DNA of 64,000 nucleotides, from the NCBI GenBank assembly GCA_000688775.2, contig CP007628.2, positions 62,001 through 126,000 of the forward strand. Direction: 5' to 3'. The DNA is from Streptococcus sp. VT 162 (GTDB lineage Bacteria > Bacillota > Bacilli > Lactobacillales > Streptococcaceae). The notes below the pieces were generated by a model that made no database searches, was not told the DNA's origin, and was given only the letters and a program-made list of their open reading frames with translations. This document shows positions 1 to 9,669 of this stretch, in pieces. The position numbers and the translations under genes were made by a program. Position 1 is the stretch's first letter; every line of letters starts with the position of its first letter.

Positions 1-931
<931 letters not shown>

Positions 932-935
<4 letters not shown>

Positions 936-1408
936 CAATTGTAGGATGCCGTATCGATGGACGTTTGATCCACGGTCAAGTAGCCAATCTTTGGGCTGGA
1001 AAACTAAATGTTTCACGCATTATGGTTGTAGACGACGAAGTTGTTAACAACGATATTGAAAAGAGTGGTTTGAAACTTGCGACACCACCAGGTGTGAAAC
1101 TCAGTATCTTGCCAGTTGAGAAAGCAGCAGTAAATATCCTTGCTGGTAAATACGATAGCCAACGTCTCTTTATCGTTGCACGTAAACCAGACCGTTTCCT
1201 TGGTTTGGTCGAAGCAGGTGTTCCGCTTGAAACACTCAACGTTGGCAATATGTCTCAAACACCAGAAACTCGCTCTATCACACGTTCTATCAACGTGGTA
1301 GACAAGGATGTGGAAGATTTCCACAAACTAGCAGAAAAAGGTGTGAAACTCACTGCTCAAATGGTTCCAAATGATCCAGTTTCAGACTTTTTGAGCTTAT
1401 TAAAATAG
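932..1408 (+). CDS. PTS mannose-family EIIB
   Basis: Phosphocarrier subunit of a mannose/sorbose-family phosphotransferase system. It passes phosphate from IIA to the incoming sugar on the cytoplasmic face. The 158-residue length is normal for IIB. The motif GRLIHGQVANLW carries the phospho-accepting His14. It is the first of four consecutive PTS genes and overlaps bgaC. The neighbouring galactosidase, agaS, lacD and galM indicate a galactose- or amino-sugar-containing substrate, possibly Gal-beta1,3-GalNAc or GalNAc; the exact sugar is inferred, not shown. Confidence 0.92.
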
Positions 1409-1434
1409 GAAAAAATTTTTAGGAGGTCATTGTT

Positions 1435-2340
1435 ATGATACAACCGTGGCAAATTTTACTTCTCACTTTGTACTCAGCTTATCAAATCTGTGATGAGTTG
1501 ACAATCGTTTCATCTGCAGGTTCCCCTGTATTCGCTGGTTTCATTACTGGTTTGATCATGGGAGATGTGACAACTGGTTTGTTTATCGGTGGTAGCTTGC
1601 AGTTGTTCGTTCTCGGGGTTGGTACCTTTGGTGGTGCTTCTCGTATCGACGCAACTTCTGGTGCGGTTCTTGCAACAGCATTCTCTATCTCTCAAGGTAT
1701 TGATACAGATCTTGCGATTACAACAATCGCTGTACCAGTAGCAGCACTTTTGACATACTTCGACGTTCTTGGACGTATGACAACTACTTTCTTTGCACAC
1801 CGTATTGATGCTGCGATCGAACGCTTTGACTACAAAGGTATCGAACGCAACTACCTACTTGGTGCGCTTCCATGGGCTCTTTCTCGTGCCCTTCCAGTAT
1901 TCTTCGCTCTTGCTTTTGGTGGAGAATTCGTACAAGGTGTTGTAAACCTTGTTAAAGAATACCAATGGGTTGCAGACGGTTTGACACTTGCAGGTCGTAT
2001 GCTTCCAGGTCTTGGATTTGCAATCTTGCTTCGTTACCTTCCAGTTAAACGTAATCTTCACTACCTTGCAATGGGATTCGGTTTGACAGCTATGTTGACT
2101 GTTCTTTACTCATATGTAACAGGTCTTGGTGGAGCTGTTGCGGGTATCCTTGGTACTCTTCCTGCTGATGTTGCTGAAAAGATTGGCTTTGCTAACAACT
2201 TCAAAGGTTTGTCTATGATCGGTATCTCTATCGTAGGTATCTTCCTTGCAGTTGTTCACTTTAAGAACAGCCAAAAAGTAGCTGTAGCAGCACCTTCTAC
2301 ACCATCAGAAAGTGGGGAAATCGAAGATGACGAATTCTAA
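1435..2340 (+). CDS. PTS mannose-family EIIC
   Basis: Membrane channel subunit of the same PTS (301 residues). It is hydrophobic throughout, with many glycine-rich segments typical of IIC-man proteins, and ends in an acidic cytoplasmic tail. A good ribosome site (TTAGGAGG) lies ahead of the ATG. With IID it forms the translocation pore. Its 3' end overlaps the start of the IID gene by 14 bases, so translation of the two is probably coupled. Confidence 0.92.
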   Translation: MIQPWQILLLTLYSAYQICDELTIVSSAGSPVFAGFITGLIMGDVTTGLFIGGSLQLFVLGVGTFGGASRIDATSGAVLATAFSISQGIDTDLAITTIAVPVAALLTYFDVLGRMTTTFFAHRIDAAIERFDYKGIERNYLLGALPWALSRALPVFFALAFGGEFVQGVVNLVKEYQWVADGLTLAGRMLPGLGFAILLRYLPVKRNLHYLAMGFGLTAMLTVLYSYVTGLGGAVAGILGTLPADVAEKIGFANNFKGLSMIGISIVGIFLAVVHFKNSQKVAVAAPSTPSESGEIEDDEF

Positions 2341-3148
2341 TTACAAACTTACAAAAGAAGATTTTAATCAAATCAACAAACGTAGCTTGTTTACTTTCCA
2401 ATTAGGTTGGAACTACGAACGTATGCAAGCTTCTGGTTACCTTTACATGATCTTGCCTCAATTGCGTAAAATGTATGGGGATGGAACTCCTGAATTGAAA
2501 GAAATGATGAAAGTTCATACTCAATTCTTCAATACTTCACCATTCTTCCACACAATTATCGCTGGTTTTGACCTTGCCATGGAAGAAAAAGATGGTGTGG
2601 GTTCAAAAGATGCCGTTAACGGTATCAAGACAGGTTTGATGGGACCATTTGCTCCTCTTGGAGATACAATCTTTGGTTCACTTGTACCTGCTATCATGGG
2701 ATCTATCGCAGCAACTATGGCGATCGCTGGCCAACCATGGGGTATCTTCCTTTGGATCGCAGTTGCAGTTGCTTATGATATCTTCCGTTGGAAACAATTG
2801 GAATTTGCCTACAAAGAAGGGGTTAACCTTATCAACAACATGCAAAGTACCTTGACAGCTTTGATTGACGCTGCATCTGTACTTGGTGTCTTCATGATGG
2901 GTGCTCTTGTAGCAACAATGATCAACTTTGACATTTCTTACAAATTGCCAATCGGTGAAAAGATGATTGACTTCCAAGACATCTTGAACTCAATCTTCCC
3001 ACGCTTGCTTCCAGCAATCTTTACTGCCTTTATCTTCTGGTTGCTTGGTAAGAAAGGTATGAACTCTACTAAAGCGATCGGTATCATTATCGTTCTTGCA
3101 GTAGGTCTTTCATTCATCGGTAAATTCTTGCTTGGAATGGGCGCATAA
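2327..3148 (+). CDS. PTS mannose-family EIID
   Basis: IID subunit (273 residues), found only in mannose-family systems, where it completes the membrane complex with IIC. The N-terminal NKRSLFTFQLGWNYERMQ segment and the GLMGPFAPLGDT motif are typical of IID-man. I chose the ATG at 2327 (MTNSNYKL) rather than the in-frame GTG at 2312: a GGGGA ribosome site sits about nine bases before it, inside the end of the IIC gene. Confidence 0.92.
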   Translation: MTNSNYKLTKEDFNQINKRSLFTFQLGWNYERMQASGYLYMILPQLRKMYGDGTPELKEMMKVHTQFFNTSPFFHTIIAGFDLAMEEKDGVGSKDAVNGIKTGLMGPFAPLGDTIFGSLVPAIMGSIAATMAIAGQPWGIFLWIAVAVAYDIFRWKQLEFAYKEGVNLINNMQSTLTALIDAASVLGVFMMGALVATMINFDISYKLPIGEKMIDFQDILNSIFPRLLPAIFTAFIFWLLGKKGMNSTKAIGIIIVLAVGLSFIGKFLLGMGA

Positions 3149-3151
3149 TTT

Positions 3152-3556
3152 ATGACAAAATCATTAATTTTGGTGAGTCATGGTCGTTTCTGTGAAGAAC
3201 TTAAAGGTAGCACTGAAATGATCATGGGTCCACAAGACAACATTCATGCAGTGGCTCTTCTTCCAGAAGATGGTCCCGAAGAATTTACTGCTAAATTTGA
3301 AGCTGCTATCGAAGGATTGGATGATTTCCTAGTCTTTGCGGATCTTCTAGGTGGTACACCTTGTAACGTGGTAAGCCGTTTGATCATGGAAGGTCGCGAC
3401 ATTGAACTCTACGCAGGGATGAATCTTCCAATGGTGATTGAATTTATCAATGCAAGCCTTACAGGTGCAGATGCGGATTATAAGAGCCGTGCTGCAGAAA
3501 GCATCGTAAAAGTCAACGACCTGTTAGCGGGCTTCGATGATGACGAAGATGAATAA
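3152..3556 (+). CDS. PTS mannose-family EIIA
   Basis: Cytoplasmic IIA subunit (134 residues) that receives phosphate from HPr. The N-terminus LILVSHGRFCEEL places the phospho-histidine at His10, and FADLLGGTPCNVV is the conserved IIA-man loop. It starts three bases after the IID stop. Here IIA and IIB are separate polypeptides, as in the pneumococcal equivalent, rather than a fused IIAB. Confidence 0.92.
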   Translation: MTKSLILVSHGRFCEELKGSTEMIMGPQDNIHAVALLPEDGPEEFTAKFEAAIEGLDDFLVFADLLGGTPCNVVSRLIMEGRDIELYAGMNLPMVIEFINASLTGADADYKSRAAESIVKVNDLLAGFDDDEDE

Positions 3557-3589
3557 GATGTGACTTAGAGCATCTTATATAGAATATAC

Positions 3590-3618
3590 ATGGGAATGGG
3601 AGTCACTCCCATTCCCAT
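3590..3618 (+). terminator. Perfect hairpin between PTS genes and agaS
   Basis: Two 14-base arms (3590-3603 and 3605-3618) are perfectly complementary around one central base. A short ATTTTC follows. With so poor a U-tract it may act as a partial terminator or mRNA-stabilising barrier between the PTS genes and agaS rather than a full stop. Confidence 0.6.
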
Positions 3619-3660
3619 ATTTTCAATAGGAATGAAACAACAATAGATTAGAGGAACTCT

Positions 3661-4827
3661 ATGCTAAATTACACAAAAGAAGAATTACTTGAACTGGGTG
3701 CAGAAATCACGACTCGTGAGATCTACCAACAGCCTGATGTATGGAAAGAAGCTTTTGAAGCCTATCAAGCAAAACGGGAAGAAATTGCAGCATTCCTACA
3801 AGGAATCGCTGGTAAACATGACTATATCAAGGTCATCTTGACGGGTGCTGGTACTTCTGCTTATGTGGGAGATACCTTGGTGCCTTACTTTAAGGAAGTC
3901 TATGACGAACGCAAATGGAATTTCAATGCCATTGCGACAACTGATATTGTTGCCAATCCAGAAACTTATTTGAAAAAAGATGTGGCGACTGTTCTTGTAT
4001 CCTTTGCTCGTAGTGGGAATTCGCCTGAAAGTGTGGCGACGGTTGATTTGGCTAAAGCCTTGGTGGACGACCTTTACCAAGTGACCATTACTTGTGCAGC
4101 AGATGGTAAATTGGCTCTTCAAGCTCATGGTGATGACCGCAATCTTTTGCTCTTGCAACCAGCTGCTTCTAATGACGCTGGATTTGCCATGACTTCTAGT
4201 TTTACGTCCATGATGTTGACAGCTCTCTTGGTTTTTGATCCTACAGAATTTGCTGTGAAAGCTGAACGTTTTGAAGTTGTGTCTAGTCTTGCCCGTAAAG
4301 TTCTAGAAAATGCAGCAGATGTTAAAGAACTGGTTGACCTCGACTTTAACCGTGTTATCTACCTAGGCGCTGGTCCTTTCTTTGGACTTGCTCATGAAGC
4401 TCAGCTCAAGATTTTGGAATTAACTGCTGGTCAAGTGGCGACCATGTATGAAAGCCCAGTTGGCTTCCGTCACGGTCCAAAATCATTGATCAATGAAGAT
4501 ACAGTTGTTTTGATCTTTGGCACAACGTCAGACTACACTCGCAAGTACGACTTGGACTTAGTTCGTGAAGTGGCTGGTGATCAGATTGCTCGTCGTGTTG
4601 TGCTCTTGAGTGATCAAGCCTTTGGTCTTGAAAATGTCAAAGAAGTAGCACTTGGTTGTGGCGGTGTCTTGAATGATATTTACCGTGTCTTCCCTTACAT
4701 CGTTTATGCCCAACTCTTTGCCCTTTTGACTTCACTCAAGGTAGAAAACAAACCAGATACACCGTCTCCTACAGGCACCGTAAACCGTGTGGTACAAGGT
4801 GTGATCATTCATGACTATCAAAAATAA
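3661..4827 (+). CDS. agaS: AgaS-family SIS-domain sugar-phosphate deaminase/isomerase
   Basis: 388-residue protein with two SIS (sugar isomerase) domains, the first carrying [10 protein letters not shown] near residue 60 and the second [15 protein letters not shown]. AgaS proteins deaminate and isomerise galactosamine-6-phosphate to tagatose-6-phosphate. This fits between a galactoside PTS and a tagatose-bisphosphate aldolase. The [14 protein letters not shown] segment matches the conserved SIS loop of GlmS/AgaS enzymes. Start ATG 3661 follows a GAGGAAC ribosome site. Confidence 0.9.
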   Translation: MLNYTKEELLELGAEITTREIYQQPDVWKEAFEAYQAKREEIAAFLQGIAGKHDYIKVILTGAGTSAYVGDTLVPYFKEVYDERKWNFNAIATTDIVANPETYLKKDVATVLVSFARSGNSPESVATVDLAKALVDDLYQVTITCAADGKLALQAHGDDRNLLLLQPAASNDAGFAMTSSFTSMMLTALLVFDPTEFAVKAERFEVVSSLARKVLENAADVKELVDLDFNRVIYLGAGPFFGLAHEAQLKILELTAGQVATMYESPVGFRHGPKSLINEDTVVLIFGTTSDYTRKYDLDLVREVAGDQIARRVVLLSDQAFGLENVKEVALGCGGVLNDIYRVFPYIVYAQLFALLTSLKVENKPDTPSPTGTVNRVVQGVIIHDYQK

Positions 4828-4837
4828 GGAAGTGTTT

Positions 4838-5833
4838 ATGAGTAAATTACAATTAAGTCCCAATAAAGTAGCTTGCTTGCAAAAACTCTCTGACGAGAAC
4901 GGCATTATCTCAGCTCTTGCCTTTGACCAACGTGGTGCTTTGAAACGCCTTATGGCGCAATACCAAACAGAAGAGCCAACAGTGGCTCAAATGGAAGAAC
5001 TTAAAGTCTTGGTAGCAGATGAATTGACAAAATACGCTTCATCTATGCTCCTTGACCCTGAATATGGACTTCCAGCTACAAAAGCGCTTGATGCCAACGC
5101 CGGCCTTCTCCTTGCTTATGAGAAAACTGGTTACGACACAACAAGCACCAAACGCTTGCCTGACTGTTTGGATGTTTGGTCTGCAAAACGTATCAAGGAA
5201 CAAGGTGCAGATGCTGTGAAGTTCTTGCTTTATTATGACGTAGACAGCGCTGACGAACTTAACCAAGAAAAACAAGCCTACATCGAACGTATCGGTTCTG
5301 AGTGCGTGGCAGAAGACATTCCATTCTTCCTTGAAATCTTGGCTTACGATGAAAAAATCGCTGACGCAGGTTTTGCAGAATACGCTAAAGTCAAACCACA
5401 CAAGGTTATCGGTGCCATGAAGGTCTTCTCAGACCCACGTTTCAACATCGATGTCTTGAAAGTAGAAGTTCCAGTCAACGTCAAATACGTTGAAGGCTTT
5501 GGCGATGGTGAAATCGTTCATACACGCGAAGAAGCAGCAGCTTTCTTCAAAGCGCAAGATGAAGCAACTAACTTGCCATACATCTACTTGAGTGCAGGTG
5601 TATCAGCCAAACTTTTCCAAGAAACACTTGTCTTTGCCCACGAATCAGGCGCAAACTTCAACGGCGTTCTTTGTGGCCGTGCAACATGGGCCGGATCAGT
5701 TGAAGCTTACATCAAAGACGGTGAAGCAGCAGCTCGTGAGTGGCTACGCACAACTGGATTTGAGAACATTGACGAACTCAACAAGGTTCTTCAAACAACA
5801 GCAACTTCATGGAAAGAACGTGTAGAAGCATAA
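4838..5833 (+). CDS. lacD: Tagatose-1,6-bisphosphate aldolase
   Basis: LacD-type class I aldolase (331 residues) that splits tagatose-1,6-bisphosphate into dihydroxyacetone phosphate and glyceraldehyde-3-phosphate. [10 protein letters not shown] and the [13 protein letters not shown] and GVLCGRATW segments are characteristic. Start ATG 4838 was chosen because AAGGAAG sits eight bases upstream; the longer in-frame reading begins inside agaS. The pathway needs a tagatose-6-phosphate kinase that is not in this window, so LacC or a 6-phosphofructokinase elsewhere must supply it. From memory, TIGR4 has agaS directly followed by galM, so this gene is an accessory insertion or an ancestral retention. 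Confidence 0.93.
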   Translation: MSKLQLSPNKVACLQKLSDENGIISALAFDQRGALKRLMAQYQTEEPTVAQMEELKVLVADELTKYASSMLLDPEYGLPATKALDANAGLLLAYEKTGYDTTSTKRLPDCLDVWSAKRIKEQGADAVKFLLYYDVDSADELNQEKQAYIERIGSECVAEDIPFFLEILAYDEKIADAGFAEYAKVKPHKVIGAMKVFSDPRFNIDVLKVEVPVNVKYVEGFGDGEIVHTREEAAAFFKAQDEATNLPYIYLSAGVSAKLFQETLVFAHESGANFNGVLCGRATWAGSVEAYIKDGEAAAREWLRTTGFENIDELNKVLQTTATSWKERVEA

Positions 5834-5911
5834 AACAAGAATAGAAGAATCCCTTTTTGTTAAGAAGATACTTAAGGTTTTCTGACAAAGGATTCTGAAA
5901 ATAAAAACTAC

Positions 5912-5943
5912 AACCATAGATGGTAAATACACTCTCTATGGTT
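5912..5943 (+). terminator. Hairpin after lacD
   Basis: Nine-base complementary arms AACCATAGA and TCTATGGTT enclose a 14-base loop and lead into GTTTG. This is a weak intrinsic terminator or processing hairpin between lacD and galM. Confidence 0.45.
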
Positions 5944-5979
5944 TGTTTACTTAAGAGAAATGGATCAAAGGAGAGAAGA

Positions 5980-7017
5980 ATGAAAGCATACACAGAGCGT
6001 GTATTTGGAAATCATGAGGGCAAGGATGTCTTGGCTTATCGCTTTGAGACTGATGGTGGTTACCAGCTTGAAATTATGACTTATGGTGCGACCATTTTGC
6101 GCTATGTCACACCTGACAAGGCTGGAAATTTTGCTAATGTTATCCTAGGATTTGATGATTTTGCTAGCTATGTAGGCAATAGTCCCAAGCATGGAGCAAG
6201 TGTAGGTCCTGTAGCGGGCCGTATTGCAGGTGCGACATTTGAGCTTAATGGCCAGACCTATAATCTTGAAGTCAACAATGCCAGCAACTGTAACCACAGT
6301 GGTTCAACAGGTTGGGATTCAAGCTTGTTTGAATTGGTAGAGGTGAGCGCCCATGGCTTGACCCTCTACACAGAGCGTACAGATGGGACCGGAGGATTTC
6401 CTGGTAATCTCAAGATTTGGATTAGCTACCACTTGGAAGAAACTGGCGCCTACGAAGTCAGCTATAAGGTGACGACAGATCAGGATACGCTTGTCAATCC
6501 AACTAATCACAGCTACTTCAACTTGTCTGGTGATTTCACGCAGACAGTTGACCGCCATGTCTTCCAACTAAATACGGAGGGCATTTACCCAATCGCTCCG
6601 GACGGTGTTCCAGATAAGACTCCAGATGCTAATCGTGATGTGGTGAAACACATCTACAATGGAGCTTTGTTGAAGGACATCTTTGCAGAGGAAGATGAGC
6701 AAATCCAGTTGGTATCTGGTTTGGATCACCCATTTGCTCTTCCTGCGGGTCATGACAATGCTGGTTTCCTTTATGACCAAAACTCAGGTCGTTTCCTGCT
6801 TTTCAAGACAGAGGCCCCTTGCTTTGTGGTCTACACAGCAAACTTTGTGGATGAGAGTGTGCTCATCGGAGGCCAGCCAATGCTGCAACACAATGGGATT
6901 GCCCTTGAAGCGCAAGCTTTACCAGATGCTATTCACAGTGATCTCAAAGACCAAGTCATTCTCAAAGCAGGGGAAACTTTCACCAGCAAAACTCGCTATG
7001 AGCTTGTTGTAAAATAA
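5980..7017 (+). CDS. galM: Aldose 1-epimerase (galactose mutarotase)
   Basis: 345-residue mutarotase that interconverts alpha and beta anomers of galactose or glucose in the cytoplasm, useful after BgaC releases beta-galactose. NPTNHSYFNL contains the conserved histidine region, and ALEAQALPDA carries the catalytic glutamate region. ATG 5980 follows AAGGAGAG by six bases; the longer in-frame reading from 5920 runs through the hairpin and is unlikely. It is the last gene of the operon and is followed by a strong terminator. Confidence 0.92.
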   Translation: MKAYTERVFGNHEGKDVLAYRFETDGGYQLEIMTYGATILRYVTPDKAGNFANVILGFDDFASYVGNSPKHGASVGPVAGRIAGATFELNGQTYNLEVNNASNCNHSGSTGWDSSLFELVEVSAHGLTLYTERTDGTGGFPGNLKIWISYHLEETGAYEVSYKVTTDQDTLVNPTNHSYFNLSGDFTQTVDRHVFQLNTEGIYPIAPDGVPDKTPDANRDVVKHIYNGALLKDIFAEEDEQIQLVSGLDHPFALPAGHDNAGFLYDQNSGRFLLFKTEAPCFVVYTANFVDESVLIGGQPMLQHNGIALEAQALPDAIHSDLKDQVILKAGETFTSKTRYELVVK

Positions 7018-7021
7018 AAAG

Positions 7022-7044
7022 AAGAGCTGGTTTCCAGCTCTTTT
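7022..7044 (+). terminator. Intrinsic terminator after galM
   Basis: Nine-base-pair stem AAGAGCTGG/CCAGCTCTT with a three-base loop, running into TTTT. Confidence 0.8.
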
Positions 7045-7056
7045 GAGTTGTCTTCG

Positions 7057-7118
7057 TTGACATTTTATCTCAATAGTGTATAATTGATGTAATCTATAAA
7101 GTTACAACGTTACAACGT
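7057..7118 (+). promoter_or_regulatory. Promoter with tandem GTTACAAC repeat
   Basis: TTGACA (7057-7062), 16 bases, TATAAT (7079-7084). The 5' leader then has the octamer GTTACAAC twice back to back (7101-7108 and 7109-7116) just before the ribosome site AAAGGAG. The repeat sits where a repressor could block transcription, but no regulator is known. Confidence 0.7.
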
Positions 7119-7133
7119 AAAGGAGACACCCAG

Positions 7134-7988
7134 ATGACTTATGCGTACCAAAGCCACATTTACCTAGCCGAGGTGGTTTTAAATGTCAAGGATTTGAAGA
7201 CTCAAACGGCTTTTTATCACCAGATTATTGGCTTGGAGATTTTATCCCAAACAGAGACAGAAGCGATTTTGGGACTTGGTCGAAAAGCCTTAGTTCACTT
7301 GATTCAGGCAGAAAAGACAGGGGAAGTAAGGGAGTATTACGGCCTTTACCATCTGGCGATTTTGTCGCCGACACGAAAAGCCTTGGCAGATGTCTTGAAA
7401 CACCTAAGTGACTTGCAGATTCCTCTGGTCGGGGGTGCAGATCATGGATACAGCGAGGCAATTTATCTAGAGGATTTGGAAGGAAATGGCATTGAACTCT
7501 ACCGTGATAAGCCAGTGTCTTCATGGGATATTCGAGAAGACGGCCGCATTATCGGTGTGACCGAAGCTCTTGCGGCACAGGACATCTATGAGTTAGGGGA
7601 AAAGGTGGATCCCTTTATCCTAGCTGAAGGGACGAGAATGGGGCATATCCATCTATCGGTGAAGGATAGCCACGCGGCGAGCCAGTTTTATCAAAAGGTG
7701 TTAGGACTAGAAGATAAATTTAGCATTCCTAGTGCTAGTTGGATAGCGGCTGGTCAGTACCATCACCACCTGGCTGTCAACGAATGGGCTGGAAAAGGGC
7801 TAGCTCCGCGTGAGCAAGGCTTGCCAGGCTTGGCCTACTATGTTCTTGAGGTAGAAAGCAAGGAAGAACTCCTGAACATCGTTAAGCAAGCACAAGAGCT
7901 AGAAGTACCAATCAAGTGGTTAAATTCGAGTGAGTTGGATTTGGTAGATCCAGATGGGATTGTGACCCGTATTCGCTTAGCACGATGA
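7134..7988 (+). CDS. Two-domain VOC (glyoxalase/extradiol dioxygenase) family protein
   Basis: 284-residue protein of the vicinal-oxygen-chelate superfamily, CatE-like. Two VOC modules are visible: one from about residue 8 to 128, ending in YLEDLEGNGIELY, and a second from about 165 onward with GHIHLSVKD and LVDPDGIVTRIR. Candidate metal ligands are the histidines in GHIHLSV and the glutamate in GIELY. Homologues are annotated as catechol 2,3-dioxygenase or glyoxalase, but the real substrate in streptococci is unknown. It is monocistronic, with its own promoter and terminator. Confidence 0.8.
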   Translation: MTYAYQSHIYLAEVVLNVKDLKTQTAFYHQIIGLEILSQTETEAILGLGRKALVHLIQAEKTGEVREYYGLYHLAILSPTRKALADVLKHLSDLQIPLVGGADHGYSEAIYLEDLEGNGIELYRDKPVSSWDIREDGRIIGVTEALAAQDIYELGEKVDPFILAEGTRMGHIHLSVKDSHAASQFYQKVLGLEDKFSIPSASWIAAGQYHHHLAVNEWAGKGLAPREQGLPGLAYYVLEVESKEELLNIVKQAQELEVPIKWLNSSELDLVDPDGIVTRIRLAR

Positions 7989-8025
7989 GGAAGAGACGTC
8001 ATTTGTTTTAGAGACATAGAAAAAG

Positions 8026-8076
8026 GCGGATAAGCTCGCATTCTGTTTTTAGAATGCGGACTTGTTCGCTTTTTTA
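8026..8076 (+). terminator. Intrinsic terminator after VOC gene
   Basis: Nested stem: GCATTCT/AGAATGC inside an outer GCGGATAAG/CTTGTTCGC helix (with G-U pairs), followed by seven Ts. Confidence 0.8.
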
Positions 8077-8148
8077 TGAAATGACGAACCCTTTCTTGGA
8101 TCTAGCAAAGGTATCTGCCGGGGATATTTTACCTTTTCTGGGGGTTCA

Positions 8149-8157
8149 TGCTATAAT
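8149..8157 (+). promoter_or_regulatory. Extended -10 promoter
   Basis: TGCTATAAT, an extended -10 element without a good -35. It would start an RNA around 8164 that contains the structured leader and the membrane-protein genes downstream. Confidence 0.6.
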
Positions 8158-8171
8158 ACTAATAAACTTTT

Positions 8172-8245
8172 CTTTCTCTAGACGGCAAATGCCGAAAATC
8201 GGCTAGACTGCTGGCAATCGTTGTCACGATGCTTTTAAGAGAAAG
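8172..8245 (+). ncRNA. Structured 5' leader, multi-hairpin, unknown class
   Basis: CTTTCTCT (8172-8179) pairs exactly with AGAGAAAG (8238-8245), closing a 74-base domain. Inside it are CGGCA/TGCCG or the alternative GCCGA/TCGGC, and a GCAATCGT/ACGATGC hairpin. The two overlapping inner stems are mutually exclusive, as in a switch. No U-tract follows, so any control would act on translation or stability. I do not recognise the class; it may just be an untranslated leader. Confidence 0.35.
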
Positions 8246-8293
8246 TAGGATTCTGTTTGAGTATCCGTATTGAGTTTAGGAGACGGGAAATAG

Positions 8294-8866
8294 ATGGACA
8301 CAAGTGTAAAAAATTTAATCAGTATGGGCCCTCTGGAGGACTCTTTTATCTATTATGATCTGAAGAATCAAGTATTCTATGAAGTAAAACAAGGCATGAA
8401 TTATTCAGCCATTGCAGCTCCTATTGCAGTCTTTTCCTTGCAACGGCTGTCGAAGTTGCTCAACCAAACCTTTGGAGATGTCTCATCACCTCTTAATCTA
8501 ATCTTCTTTATCCTGATGTCTCTGTTTTTGATTTTCGGGACCATTCTCCTTGCTAAATCTACTCGACGCAACATGAAGACAGATAGATTTAGAAAAGTTC
8601 GGCTGACAAAAGCCAACATCAAAACCCTTAGGAGAAAATCTAGGGCGTTGACAGTAGTTGGCTACATTTTTGTTTTAATAACGATTTTTTCAGCCTATCG
8701 TTATCTGGCTGTTTCTGATTTTCAATTTTTAATTATGTACATGTTAGGGATTGGTATTCTTACATATATAGTTTATGATTTTCGGATGAAAACGCGCAAA
8801 CGACTGTTCAAGGAGCTGATGGAGACATTACAGGACGGTAGCCGAGGGAAAGAGGGAGAAATGTAA
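8294..8866 (+). CDS. Membrane protein of unknown function
   Basis: 190 residues. A short cytoplasmic N-terminus with the pattern IYYDLKNQVFYEV is followed by three or four hydrophobic segments (clearest around residues 73-95, 118-138 and 142-160) and a basic/acidic C-terminal tail. The N-terminal pattern resembles YYNTRTKEALVADK in the next two proteins, so this may be a diverged member of the same family. GGAGACGGG precedes the ATG, and the next gene starts one base after this stop. I do not recognise a named family. Confidence 0.7.
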   Translation: MDTSVKNLISMGPLEDSFIYYDLKNQVFYEVKQGMNYSAIAAPIAVFSLQRLSKLLNQTFGDVSSPLNLIFFILMSLFLIFGTILLAKSTRRNMKTDRFRKVRLTKANIKTLRRKSRALTVVGYIFVLITIFSAYRYLAVSDFQFLIMYMLGIGILTYIVYDFRMKTRKRLFKELMETLQDGSRGKEGEM

Positions 8867-8867
8867 G

Positions 8868-9536
8868 ATGAGAAAAATAATCTTTATTGGACAGAGCGGT
8901 GATGAAGCTGTCTACTATAACACAAGAACAAAAGAGGCTCTGGTAGCCGATAAGAGCGCCTTATTAAATACAGAAGGAGCTAGGAAGACCAATAAGGCTA
9001 TTATTCCTTTGATATTACTTTTTGCGTTATTTGGTGGAGGTGTTGGACTTGCTATTTTTTCCTTTACTTCTCCATTTAGATTAAACGAGAGGATGATTCC
9101 AATCATTTTACTAGCCATATTTTTAGTTTTTGTTGGAAGTATTTATATGTTGGAAAAAGCATTGTATAAAAATGTTCGTTCCACAGTTTTGGCAAACGAA
9201 GAACAATTTAAAGCTGCAGTGAATGGAAATTTATTTTGGGAAGGATTTTCCGATAAGAAAGCAACATTAGGTAAAATTTTCTTTTTCTCGTTTGTTATCT
9301 TGGTTCTTCTGTTTTGTTTAGGAATTGTAAGTTTATTTGGAATATCAGGAATGCTTATTCCTTATTATAACCATGAGTGGTTTGATCTTTCATTATTATT
9401 TTCACCAGTGGCAGGGGTACTTCCAGCAGTGGTCGTAATTGCTCTATTCCAAAACAACCCTATCCGCTGGCTCTTAGCTGTGCGAAAGTATGAACAGGGG
9501 AAAGTGATATTTGCAGAAGAAGAGGAGAAACAATAG
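8868..9536 (+). CDS. Four-TM membrane protein, tandem paralogue 1
   Basis: 222 residues with an N-terminal cytoplasmic hairpin-like stretch (FIGQSGDEAVYYNTRTKE), four hydrophobic segments at roughly 46-68, 77-97, 138-160 and 175-195, and a C-terminal NNPIRWLLAVRKYEQGK tail. It is a close paralogue of the protein at 9670. The first ~45 residues and the last ~25 are nearly identical between them while the membrane core differs. Function unknown. Clustered paralogous small membrane proteins are often immunity or resistance proteins, but nothing here proves that. Confidence 0.7.
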   Translation: MRKIIFIGQSGDEAVYYNTRTKEALVADKSALLNTEGARKTNKAIIPLILLFALFGGGVGLAIFSFTSPFRLNERMIPIILLAIFLVFVGSIYMLEKALYKNVRSTVLANEEQFKAAVNGNLFWEGFSDKKATLGKIFFFSFVILVLLFCLGIVSLFGISGMLIPYYNHEWFDLSLLFSPVAGVLPAVVVIALFQNNPIRWLLAVRKYEQGKVIFAEEEEKQ

Positions 9537-9540
9537 GTTT

Positions 9541-9648
9541 CATACTTATGCTATTGAGACCTTATTTGGTGTATGGGTAGGAACAGTGGTTGATGATGTT
9601 TTATCAAAAACCTATGACAAAATTGAAGTTTCTGATTATAGTGATTGA
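9541..9648 (+). pseudogene. Open remnant between the two paralogues
   Basis: A 35-codon open frame ending in TGA, with protein-like composition (HTYAIETLFGVWVGTV, then DDVLSKTYDKIE). It has no start codon or ribosome site and its frame runs back into the upstream gene. It looks like the tail of a lost gene left between the duplicated genes. Identity unknown; it could also be chance. Confidence 0.3.
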
Positions 9649-9669
9649 TGGAAACCGTGGTGATTAAAT

